Assembly (NCBI RefSeq): GCF_030315745.1
Contig: NZ_JASXSH010000007.1
Coordinates: 62,001 to 126,000 of the forward strand
Length of the DNA stretch: 64,000 nucleotides
DNA from: Gordonia heveisoli
Lineage (GTDB): Bacteria > Actinomycetota > Actinomycetes > Mycobacteriales > Mycobacteriaceae
Reading direction: 5' to 3'
Shown here: positions 57,321 to 64,000 of the stretch, piece after piece
Layout: each line of letters opens with the position of its first letter
Numbering within the stretch: the stretch's first letter is position 1
The notes under the pieces: model-generated
Databases searched by the model: none
Told to the model about the DNA's origin: nothing
The model's input: the letters and a program-made list of their open reading frames with translations, nothing else
Translations under genes and position numbers: made by a program

Positions 57321-59456
57321 GTGAACGGCGTCGACGGGCCGGACGACCGGCTGACCGAACTCGCACATCGCTGGGGCATCGCCCCCACCTACATCGGCTC
57401 GGACGAGCGTGAACATGTCGTCGCCGCGTCCACCATCGTCGCGGTACTCGCCGCGCTCGGCGTCACCGCGAATTCTGCGGAGGCGGTGGAAGCTGCGATC
57501 ACCGACGCCGACCAACGGGAGTGGCGTGCCTTCCTGCCGGTCGTCACCGTGGTAACCGAAGGTGGCGGGAGTTTCAGCGTCCATGTGCCGCACGGGGATC
57601 CGGTCCAGGTCTACGTGGTGACCGAATCCGGTCAGATCCGCGCGGCCGAACAACTCGACATCTGGGTGGCGCCGAGGGAGATCGACGGCGAACTCGTCGG
57701 CCGCGCGACCTTCGCGGTGCCCGCCGACCTCGAACCCGGCTATCACCGTCTCAAAGCGCTCAATCCGCGCAGTGCGGCGGCGGCGAGCGCACCGCTCATC
57801 GTCACCCCGGCGCGGCTGGACACCACCGATGCACTTCTCGCGCGACGACGGTGGGGACTGGCGATCCAGCTCTACTCGATCCGCTCGGCGCGCTCCTGGG
57901 GCGTCGGCGACTTCGGCGACCTGGGTGAGATCGCGGAGATCGCCGGTGGTACGTACGGCGCCGACTTCGTGCAGGTCAATCCGCTGCATGCGGCGCAACC
58001 GGCGCCGCCGCTGGAGAATTCGCCGTACCTGCCGACCTCGCGTCGCTTCCTCAACCCGCTCTACATCCGGATGGGTGCCATCCCGGAGTTGGCCGGGTTG
58101 CGACGGAAACAGCGTGAGCGGATCGCCGCGATCGAACGTGGATTCCTACGCGAGAACACCTCGACGAAACGGATCAAACGCGACAAGTCCTTTCGCGCCA
58201 AGATGGACTGCCTCGAACTCGTCTTCGACGTTCCACTGACCGCCGAACGGGCCGCCGCATTCGAGGCCTATCGGCATCGAGAAGGTAAGGGGCTGCGTCG
58301 ATTCGCGACCTGGTGTGCCCTCGCCGAACGCTATGGACCCGACGACCCGAAGTGGCGCAGACAGCTGCTCGACCAGGACTTTGTCAAGGCCAAACGGGTG
58401 AAGTACAAGCGTCGCATCGACTTTCACATGTGGTTGCAGTGGATCTGCGACGAACAGCTGGCCGCAGCGCAGCAGGCGGCGTTGGCGGCAGGCATGTCCA
58501 TCGGGGTGATCGCCGACCTCGCCGTCGGGGTGGCACGCCACGGGGCCGACGCCTGGACCCTCGGTGACGTGCTGGCCGGTGGGGTCAGTGTGGGCGCGCC
58601 TCCCGACGCGTTCAATCAGCAGGGGCAGAACTGGAGCCAGCCGCCCTGGCATCCGCGCCGACTCGCCGATGTCGGGTACGAGCCTTATCGCGACATGCTG
58701 CGCACCGTCCTTCGGCATGCCGGTGGGCTGCGCGTCGACCACGTCCTCGGTCTGTTCCGGCTGTGGTGGATTCCCGACGGCGCGTCGGCCGCCGACGGTG
58801 CCTACGTGCACTACGACCACGATGCGCTGATCGGCATCCTGGCACTGGAAGCGCAGCGTGCGGGTGCGGTCGTCATCGGCGAGGATCTGGGCGTCTTCGA
58901 GCGGTCGGTGCAGGATGCGCTGCGGGAGCGGGGGATTCTGGGCACGTCGATCCTCTGGTTCGAACACGGACCGTTCGCACCGATCCCGCCCGAGGACTAT
59001 CGGGCGCTGTGCCTGACCTCGGTCACCACTCACGACTTGCCGCCGACCGCGGGCTACCTGGCCGGTGACCACATCACGTTGCGCGCGGAGTTGGGCCTGC
59101 TGGAGTCCGACATCGAGACCGAGCGTGCGCGTGACACCCGCGACCGCGAGGCCATCCTGGAACTGGCCCGTGCGCGGGGACTACTCGGCACCGATGCGGC
59201 ACCGGACGATCCGGCCACCGTCGACGCGCTGTACGCGCTCATCGCCCGCAGTCCGTCGGCGCTGCTGGGCGTCGCGCTGGTCGATGCGGTCGGGGAGCGG
59301 CGCACCCAGAATCAGCCCGGCACCGACGCCGACCAGTATCCCAACTGGTGTATCCCGCTGGCCGACGCGGACGGTGCGGCCGTGCTGGTGGAGGATCTGG
59401 CGAGTAACGCCCGCTTCGCGCACCTCGTCGAACTCCTTGCGCGCGAGGGGCTATAG
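57321..59456 (+). CDS. malQ: 4-alpha-glucanotransferase (amylomaltase)
   Basis: 711 residues from GTG 57321. It transfers glucan chains between maltodextrins in glycogen and maltose metabolism. Actinobacterial MalQ carries an extra N-terminal ~150-residue domain, present here before RRWGLAIQLYSIRSARSWGVGDFGDL. GH77 catalytic regions are intact: DLAVGVARHGADAW, GLRVDHVLGLFRLWWIPDG with the nucleophile Asp, VVIGEDLGVFE with the acid-base Glu, and SVTTHDLPPTAGYL. The C-terminus ends NQPGTDADQYPNWCIPLAD. The gene is not in an operon with other glycogen genes here. Confidence 0.95.
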   Translation: MNGVDGPDDRLTELAHRWGIAPTYIGSDEREHVVAASTIVAVLAALGVTANSAEAVEAAITDADQREWRAFLPVVTVVTEGGGSFSVHVPHGDPVQVYVVTESGQIRAAEQLDIWVAPREIDGELVGRATFAVPADLEPGYHRLKALNPRSAAAASAPLIVTPARLDTTDALLARRRWGLAIQLYSIRSARSWGVGDFGDLGEIAEIAGGTYGADFVQVNPLHAAQPAPPLENSPYLPTSRRFLNPLYIRMGAIPELAGLRRKQRERIAAIERGFLRENTSTKRIKRDKSFRAKMDCLELVFDVPLTAERAAAFEAYRHREGKGLRRFATWCALAERYGPDDPKWRRQLLDQDFVKAKRVKYKRRIDFHMWLQWICDEQLAAAQQAALAAGMSIGVIADLAVGVARHGADAWTLGDVLAGGVSVGAPPDAFNQQGQNWSQPPWHPRRLADVGYEPYRDMLRTVLRHAGGLRVDHVLGLFRLWWIPDGASAADGAYVHYDHDALIGILALEAQRAGAVVIGEDLGVFERSVQDALRERGILGTSILWFEHGPFAPIPPEDYRALCLTSVTTHDLPPTAGYLAGDHITLRAELGLLESDIETERARDTRDREAILELARARGLLGTDAAPDDPATVDALYALIARSPSALLGVALVDAVGERRTQNQPGTDADQYPNWCIPLADADGAAVLVEDLASNARFAHLVELLAREGL

Positions 59457-59467
59457 GACACCGGGTG

Positions 59468-60694
59468 TCACCCCTCGTCGGCGCGCCGTGCCGCGATCAC
59501 GGTGAGGATCAGGGCGATTGCGGCGAGGGCCGCGACCGCGATGTTGAACGCCACCCCGGCGGTGCGTAGCCCCCAATGACTCGCGGCGATGCCCTCACCG
59601 ATGATCGGGATCGACAGGGCGACGTAGGCGACGACGAAATAGGTCGAGGTGACCTCGGCGCGGCGGTCACCGGGGGAGGCCGCGACGACCGCTGCCAGTC
59701 CCTTGGCGAAGGACATACCCTGCCCGACACCGCAGATGATGCCGCCGACGATGAGGATCGCGAGGGAGGCGGCCACCAGGCCGGCGATGATGACGCCGAC
59801 GCCGACGACCAGGACCCCGCAGCCGATGATCAGCGCCGACTCGGTGGGCATACGCCGGGTCAGGATCTGGGTGAGGGCGGAGGTGCCGAACAGTAGGCCG
59901 ACCACCAGACCGGCGACGGCATGGCTGTCGTTGCCGATGATGTGGGAGATGAACGACGGCGCCACACCGGTGAAGGTGCCCATCACCGCGAAACCCGCGA
60001 AGGCGGCGATGGCCGCACGCGCGAAGACGCCACGGACGGGGGCGGGGATCGACAGCCGCTGAACGCTCAACCGGGCGCCCGGTCGGCGGTCGACCGATTC
60101 GGTGAGCACCCAGACCCCGACGAAGGCGAGGGCCACGAGCGCGATGTCGAGGATGAAGGGGGTGCGCAGCGGCGCAGGCCCCCACTCGGCGAGCACCCCG
60201 GCGATGAGTGGGCCGAGGCCGAGGCCGCCGATATTGGCCGCGGTGGCGATGGCAGGTGCGCGCTGCTGCCAGGACGGCGGTGCCAGTTCGATGACGGCCG
60301 CGGTGGCCGCGCCGGTGTAGATACCCGCGGACAGGCCGGACACGATCCGCCCGACGAGCAACTGCCAGACCGGACCGGCGGTCAGGAAGATCACCGCGCT
60401 GATCGCCGACAGGATCGCGCCGGCGAGCAGGAGCGGCCGGCGCCCGATGACATCGGACCACCGACCGAAGCAGATGAGCGCGAAGATGACGCCTGCCGCA
60501 TAGACACCGAAGATGACGGTCGTCGTCGTGACCCCGAAGTCGAGTTCGCCCGCATAGATCGCGTACAGCGGGGTGGGCAGCGTCGTGCCGAGCATGACGA
60601 CGGCGAAGGCATAGACGACGGCGACGAAGGGCGCCATGGCGGATCGGGCTGGGGAAGTGTGACCGGTGTCGGGTCCGTCGGTGGTGATTGGCAC
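59468..60694 (-). CDS. MFS transporter
   Basis: 408 residues from GTG 60694 (leader MPITTDGPDTGHTSPARSA). ATG 60637 is the alternative start, directly before the first membrane segment. Twelve segments from APFVAVVYAFAVVMLGTTLPTPLYAIYAGEL onward, with motif A FGRWSDVIGRRPLLLAGAILS. General MFS efflux type, substrate unknown. It is convergent with malQ (11-base gap). A short inverted repeat (arms TTGGCA and TGCCAA, 60688-60706) overlaps the GTG start. Confidence 0.88.
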   Translation of the reverse strand: MPITTDGPDTGHTSPARSAMAPFVAVVYAFAVVMLGTTLPTPLYAIYAGELDFGVTTTTVIFGVYAAGVIFALICFGRWSDVIGRRPLLLAGAILSAISAVIFLTAGPVWQLLVGRIVSGLSAGIYTGAATAAVIELAPPSWQQRAPAIATAANIGGLGLGPLIAGVLAEWGPAPLRTPFILDIALVALAFVGVWVLTESVDRRPGARLSVQRLSIPAPVRGVFARAAIAAFAGFAVMGTFTGVAPSFISHIIGNDSHAVAGLVVGLLFGTSALTQILTRRMPTESALIIGCGVLVVGVGVIIAGLVAASLAILIVGGIICGVGQGMSFAKGLAAVVAASPGDRRAEVTSTYFVVAYVALSIPIIGEGIAASHWGLRTAGVAFNIAVAALAAIALILTVIAARRADEG

Positions 60695-60750
60695 GTTGTA
60701 TGCCAAGTCTGTGGGCGGCGCCGCTATTCCTTTCCGGTTCCTTCCCGGTC

Positions 60751-60768
60751 GGGATGGGTGGGCTGGGG
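60751..60768 (+). other. Compact potential G-quadruplex
   Basis: GGGATGGGTGGGCTGGGG has four G-tracts with loops of 2, 1 and 2 bases, a very tight canonical form. It lies in the 116-base gap between the globin stop (60811) and the MFS start (60694), on the strand opposite to both genes. Confidence 0.6.
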
Positions 60769-60810
60769 TCGGTGGTGGTTGGGCAGGTGGCGAGTACCGG
60801 TGGTGTCGGC

Positions 60811-61233
60811 TCAGGCCGCGCCCTCGGCGGATTCGGGGTAGCCGGCGAGCATCAGACCGGCGACGGCTGTGAGCGCCTGCGTCCATGCCTCGGACATCTC
60901 ATCGGTCCAGGCGTCGGCACCGATCTCGGCCATGGTGGCGACCAGGACCTCGGCGACGATGCCGTACATCGGTTCGGTGACGCCCCAGTCGGCATGGCGC
61001 CGGCCGAGGGAACCCAGCGTCGAGGTGAGCCAGGCGGCGTCGTCGAGGTGGTCGAGGACCGAGATCACCGCGGTGCGCAGCATCGAGGCCTGCTGCCGGG
61101 TGTCGCGGCCGAACATCGGTGCGACCTCGGGGTGGAGTTCGAAGAGCTTGTCGTAGAAGCGAACGGTCAACCCGTCATCGGGGAGGTCGACGAGAGCGAG
61201 GCTGGTCTCCAAGAGTTCTTTGTCCATGCTCAT
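60811..61233 (-). CDS. Globin-family protein (flavohaemoglobin-like globin domain only)
   Basis: 140 residues from ATG 61233 (GTG 61236 and ATG 61227 are alternatives). Globin pattern: LLETSLALVDLPDDGLTVRFYDKLFELHPEVAPMF (CD corner), SMLRTAVISVLDHLDDAAWLTSTLGSLGRRHADWGVTEPMY with the proximal His of GRRHADWGV, and AEVLVATMAEIGADAWTDEMSEAWTQALTAVAGLML. The reductase domain of flavohaemoglobins is absent, so it is probably a single-domain haem protein for NO or O2 chemistry. Divergent from the monooxygenase gene. Confidence 0.9.
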   Translation of the reverse strand: MSMDKELLETSLALVDLPDDGLTVRFYDKLFELHPEVAPMFGRDTRQQASMLRTAVISVLDHLDDAAWLTSTLGSLGRRHADWGVTEPMYGIVAEVLVATMAEIGADAWTDEMSEAWTQALTAVAGLMLAGYPESAEGAA

Positions 61234-61345
61234 CACTGTCCGCGTCGGGCATTACCTCCGTGCGACCTCGGGTTTCATATCGGGTAACCGCTATTTCACA
61301 GATTGCAGTCATGAAATGTGAGGTTGTGATGGGAATGCTTGAGTG

Positions 61346-61380
61346 TTGACTGTGACGGCGATTACTGTACAAGTCAGTAA
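61346..61380. promoter_or_regulatory. Promoter-like region with operator-type inverted repeat before the monooxygenase
   Basis: TTGACT (61346-61351) and TACAAG (61368-61373) are spaced 16 bases apart like -35/-10 boxes. TTACTG (61362-61367) and CAGTAA (61375-61380) form an inverted repeat with a 7-base spacer overlapping the -10. A repressor there would block transcription of the gene starting at 61408. Confidence 0.5.
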
Positions 61381-61407
61381 CGGATACTTTGAGTCGGGGA
61401 GGCACCG

Positions 61408-62991
61408 ATGACCGAGTTGACACAAGACTCGTTGGCACAAGAGCCGTTGGCACAAGAATCGATGGCACAAGAATCGATGGCACAAGAATCGGCGCAAGTC
61501 CGCGACGACGAGCAGCCCGACCATCAGGTGCTGATCGTCGGTGCGGGATTCGGCGGGATGGGCGCCGGAATCGCGTTCAAGCGGCTGGGTATCGACGACA
61601 TCGCCATCCTCGAACGCTGCGACGACCTCGGTGGCACCTGGCATGTCAACCACTACCCGGGCCTCGCCGTCGACATCGCGTCGGTGACGTACTCCTACTC
61701 CTTCGAGCCCAACCCGAACTGGTCGCGGCTGTTCGCGCCGGGGGCCGAACTCAAGCGTTATGCCGAACATGTCGCCGACAAATACGACCTCAAGCGGCAT
61801 ATGGAGTTCGACACCGCCGTCACCGCGGCGCACTGGGACGACGAGCAACGGTTGTGGCGGGTGACGACCGCCGGCGGTGAGACCCGGACCGCCCGCTATC
61901 TGGTCACCGCGACCGGCTTTCTCTCCCAGCCGCACACCCCTGACTTCCCCGGGATCGACACCTTCGCTGGGCGGATTCTGCACACCACCGCATGGGAGGA
62001 CGGCTACGACTTCGCCGGACGACGCGTCGCGGTGATCGGTACCGGTGCCACCGCGGTCCAGCTGATCCCGGAGATCGCGTCCAGAGCAGACGAATTGACG
62101 GTCTTCCAGCGCACCCCGATCTGGGTGGTGCCGAAGGTCGACTTCCCGATCCCGCCACCGGTGCGCACCCTGTTCCGGCGGTTCCCGCTGACGCAGCGGG
62201 CTGCTCGCGTCGTGAACACCTCGATGCTGGAGATGCTGATGGTCGTCGGGGTCCTGCACTTCCGTCAGGCCAAACTCGGCAACAAGGCGGCGGCGCTGCT
62301 GGCGCGGGCGCATCTGCGTGTCCAGGTCCGTGATCGTGCGACGCGCCGTAAACTCACCCCCGAGTACGACTTCGGTTGTAAGCGACCGACATTCTCCAAT
62401 TCCTACTTCGCCAGCTTCAACCGGCCCTCCGTGCGGTTGCAGACCTCGCCGATCGTGCGTGTCGAGCCGGACGGCATCGTCTGCGCCGACGGCACCAAAG
62501 CCGAGATCGACACCCTCGTGCTGGCCACCGGGTTCAACCTGTGGGATGTGAACTTCCCGGCCTTCGAGATCGTCGGCCGGGAAGATCGCAACCTCGGGCA
62601 GTGGTGGCGGGAGAGCCGCTTTCAGGCTTATGAGGGCATCACCATGCCCCGGTTCCCGAATATGTTGTCGCTCAACAGCCCCTACTCCTATAGCGGGCTG
62701 TCGTATTTCACGACCATCGAGGGGCAGATGCGTCATATCGCGCGACTGTTCGGTGAGGTACGACGACGCGGCGCGGACACCTTCGAGGTGACCGACGCCG
62801 CCAACACCGAGTTCCTCGACGACATGACCCACAAACTGGAGTCGTCGGTCTTCTACGACGGCAACTGCTCCGGGTCGCGCAGCTACTACTTCAATCAGCA
62901 CGGTGAAGCTACTCTGCTGCGGCCGACCGCGACGCTGCGTACGCTGCGGGAGATGAACTCCTTCCCGCTCGACGCCTATACCTACCGATGA
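61408..62991 (+). CDS. Flavin-containing (Baeyer-Villiger type) monooxygenase
   Basis: 527 residues from ATG 61408, with GGGGAGG upstream. Residues ~6-27 are five-residue AQES repeats. FAD Rossmann motif [18 protein letters not shown] motif [18 protein letters not shown]. The Baeyer-Villiger fingerprint [13 protein letters not shown] fits F-x-G-x3-H-x3-W with the acidic residue after. It inserts oxygen next to a ketone or oxidises a soft heteroatom with NADPH and O2. The stop is 25 bases before an alcohol dehydrogenase gene on the same strand, a pairing seen where an alcohol is oxidised to a ketone and then an ester. Confidence 0.93.
   Translation: MTELTQDSLAQEPLAQESMAQESMAQESAQVRDDEQPDHQVLIVGAGFGGMGAGIAFKRLGIDDIAILERCDDLGGTWHVNHYPGLAVDIASVTYSYSFEPNPNWSRLFAPGAELKRYAEHVADKYDLKRHMEFDTAVTAAHWDDEQRLWRVTTAGGETRTARYLVTATGFLSQPHTPDFPGIDTFAGRILHTTAWEDGYDFAGRRVAVIGTGATAVQLIPEIASRADELTVFQRTPIWVVPKVDFPIPPPVRTLFRRFPLTQRAARVVNTSMLEMLMVVGVLHFRQAKLGNKAAALLARAHLRVQVRDRATRRKLTPEYDFGCKRPTFSNSYFASFNRPSVRLQTSPIVRVEPDGIVCADGTKAEIDTLVLATGFNLWDVNFPAFEIVGREDRNLGQWWRESRFQAYEGITMPRFPNMLSLNSPYSYSGLSYFTTIEGQMRHIARLFGEVRRRGADTFEVTDAANTEFLDDMTHKLESSVFYDGNCSGSRSYYFNQHGEATLLRPTATLRTLREMNSFPLDAYTYR
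61416..61490. repeat. Five 15-bp in-frame tandem repeats (AQES peptide)
   Basis: Unit GTTGGCACAAGAATC and near copies at 61416, 61431, 61446, 61461 and 61476 encode Leu/Met-Ala-Gln-Glu-Ser repeats at the N-terminus of the monooxygenase, ahead of the FAD domain. Confidence 0.95.
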
Positions 62992-63016
62992 ACGACCTGT
63001 GGTCGAGCCGATCCTG

Positions 63017-64000
63017 ATGGGTGCGAGGATGCGTGCCTGGGCGGTGCCTGCGCCCGGCCCGATCGACACGGCGCCGCTGGTCGCGGTCAGCAAGCCGATC
63101 CCCGAACCCGGACCCGGTGAAGTCCTGGTGCGGGTGCGCGCATGTGGGGTGTGCCGCACCGATCTGCATGTCGCCGAAGGGGATCTGGCGGTCCACCGGG
63201 ACTCGGTGACACCGGGGCACGAGGTGGTGGGAGAGGTGGTCGCCACTGGCGACCAGGTACATGGCTTCGGCGCAGGCGACCGGGTGGCCGTTGCGTGGCT
63301 GAGGTGGACCTGCGGCCACTGCGACGACTGTCGTCGGGGTGCGGAGAACCTGTGTGCCGCATCCCGTTACACCGGATGGGACGCCGACGGCGGATATGCC
63401 GAGTATGCGGTGGCGCCGGCCGACTTCGTCTACCGCCTGCCCGACGAGATCGATGATGTCGCCGCGGCGCCGCTGCTGTGTGCCGGCATCATCGGATATC
63501 GCGCGCTGCGCCGGACCGGACTGCTCGGCGGCGGGCCACCCGACGACGGTCCGGACCGGCCCCCGCGGCTGGGGCTCTACGGATTCGGTGGCAGCGCGCA
63601 CCTGTGTGCGCAGGTGGCCATCGCCGAGGGGATCGAGGTTCATGTCCTCACCCGTGGCGCGGACGCCCGACGTCTCGCCCTGCGGCTGGGCGCCACCAGC
63701 GCCGGTGACGCCTACGACGCCCCGCCCGTTCTCCTCGACGCGGCCATCACCTTCGCCCCCGTCGGCGAGTTGGTGCCAGTGGCGATGCGCGCGCTGCGCC
63801 GCGGCGGTGTGCTGTCCATCGCGGGCATCCACCTCAGCGACATCCCCGCGCTGAACTACGAACGGGAACTGTTCTACGAGAAGGAGATCCGCTCGGTGAC
63901 CGCCAACACGCGGCGTGACGGCACCGAATTCCTCGATCTCGCGGCCCGACACGGGGTCCGCGCCACCACCCATACCTACCCGTTGTCGGCGGCCGATCGT
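63017..64000 (+). CDS. Zinc-dependent alcohol dehydrogenase (MDR family), cut by window end
   Basis: Open from ATG 63017 (or ATG 63029, [12 protein letters not shown], which matches the usual family start) to the window end; about 328 residues visible. The catalytic-zinc Cys and His are in [12 protein letters not shown] and [10 protein letters not shown]. The structural zinc loop [15 protein letters not shown] has all four Cys. The cofactor motif region [23 protein letters not shown] follows. The frame is intact to the edge. It oxidises an alcohol with NAD(P). The gene follows the monooxygenase by 25 bases and is likely co-transcribed. Confidence 0.93.
   Translation, partial: MGARMRAWAVPAPGPIDTAPLVAVSKPIPEPGPGEVLVRVRACGVCRTDLHVAEGDLAVHRDSVTPGHEVVGEVVATGDQVHGFGAGDRVAVAWLRWTCGHCDDCRRGAENLCAASRYTGWDADGGYAEYAVAPADFVYRLPDEIDDVAAAPLLCAGIIGYRALRRTGLLGGGPPDDGPDRPPRLGLYGFGGSAHLCAQVAIAEGIEVHVLTRGADARRLALRLGATSAGDAYDAPPVLLDAAITFAPVGELVPVAMRALRRGGVLSIAGIHLSDIPALNYERELFYEKEIRSVTANTRRDGTEFLDLAARHGVRATTHTYPLSAADR

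Overview
The window is high-GC actinobacterial DNA, and the gene content points to a mycolic-acid genus, most likely Gordonia or a close relative. The evidence is an ESX (type VII) substrate and chaperone module with PPE-like, EspG and WXG100 proteins, the mtrA-mtrB-lpqB operon, an LpqH-type lipoprotein, an acyl-CoA desaturase with its reductase, and a WS/DGAT acyltransferase. The order sahH, tmk, mtrA, mtrB, lpqB, comF-like, hpf, secA1, Rv3235-like, WS/DGAT, DUF6912, oxidoreductase, desA3, rsgA, aroA follows, from memory, the M. tuberculosis block Rv3248c-Rv3227, with insertions. The genus is an inference from content, not from a database search.

Layout. 1-5.0 kb: one-directional ESX accessory module with two EspC-like proteins, a proline-rich protein, a PPE-like protein, EspG and two WXG100 proteins. 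No membrane or ATPase ESX component is in view. 5.1-7.8 kb: CDF metal transporter and APC amino-acid permease. 8-22.6 kb: housekeeping core with SAH hydrolase, Tmk, the MtrAB-LpqB cell-envelope signalling operon, HPF and SecA1, then a WS/DGAT homologue with a degraded catalytic motif. 22.7-28.6 kb: DUF6912 protein, ferredoxin-type reductase, double GNAT, and two tandem fatty-acid desaturases. A palindromic operator-like element lies upstream of both the reductase and the first desaturase. 28.6-33 kb: ankyrin protein, an HNH/DUF222 (13E12-type) gene with a perfect LexA-type SOS box at its start, and an acyl-CoA ligase. 33-38.6 kb: YbjN/TY-chaperone-like protein, rsgA-aroA, a VOC protein, a small hydrophilic protein, NUDIX and TetR. 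38.7-49.3 kb (nearly all minus strand): Tat-exported FAD oxidoreductase, a PH-domain membrane pair, FadE-like acyl-CoA dehydrogenase, a PfkB kinase plus class II aldolase pair, a serine hydrolase, an aminotransferase and NUDIX. 49.4-64 kb: small membrane protein, LpqH-like lipoprotein, MarR-MFS pair, GlsB-type protein, SDR and FAD-linked oxidase, MHS transporter, nitroreductase, MalQ, MFS, globin, and a Baeyer-Villiger-type monooxygenase followed by a zinc alcohol dehydrogenase cut by the window end.

A signal across the whole window is the number of short tandem repeats of 6-21 bp, in at least ten places. Several have a 15-bp period, either in frame inside genes or sitting at gene ends. I saw no tRNA, rRNA, CRISPR array, insertion sequence or prophage.
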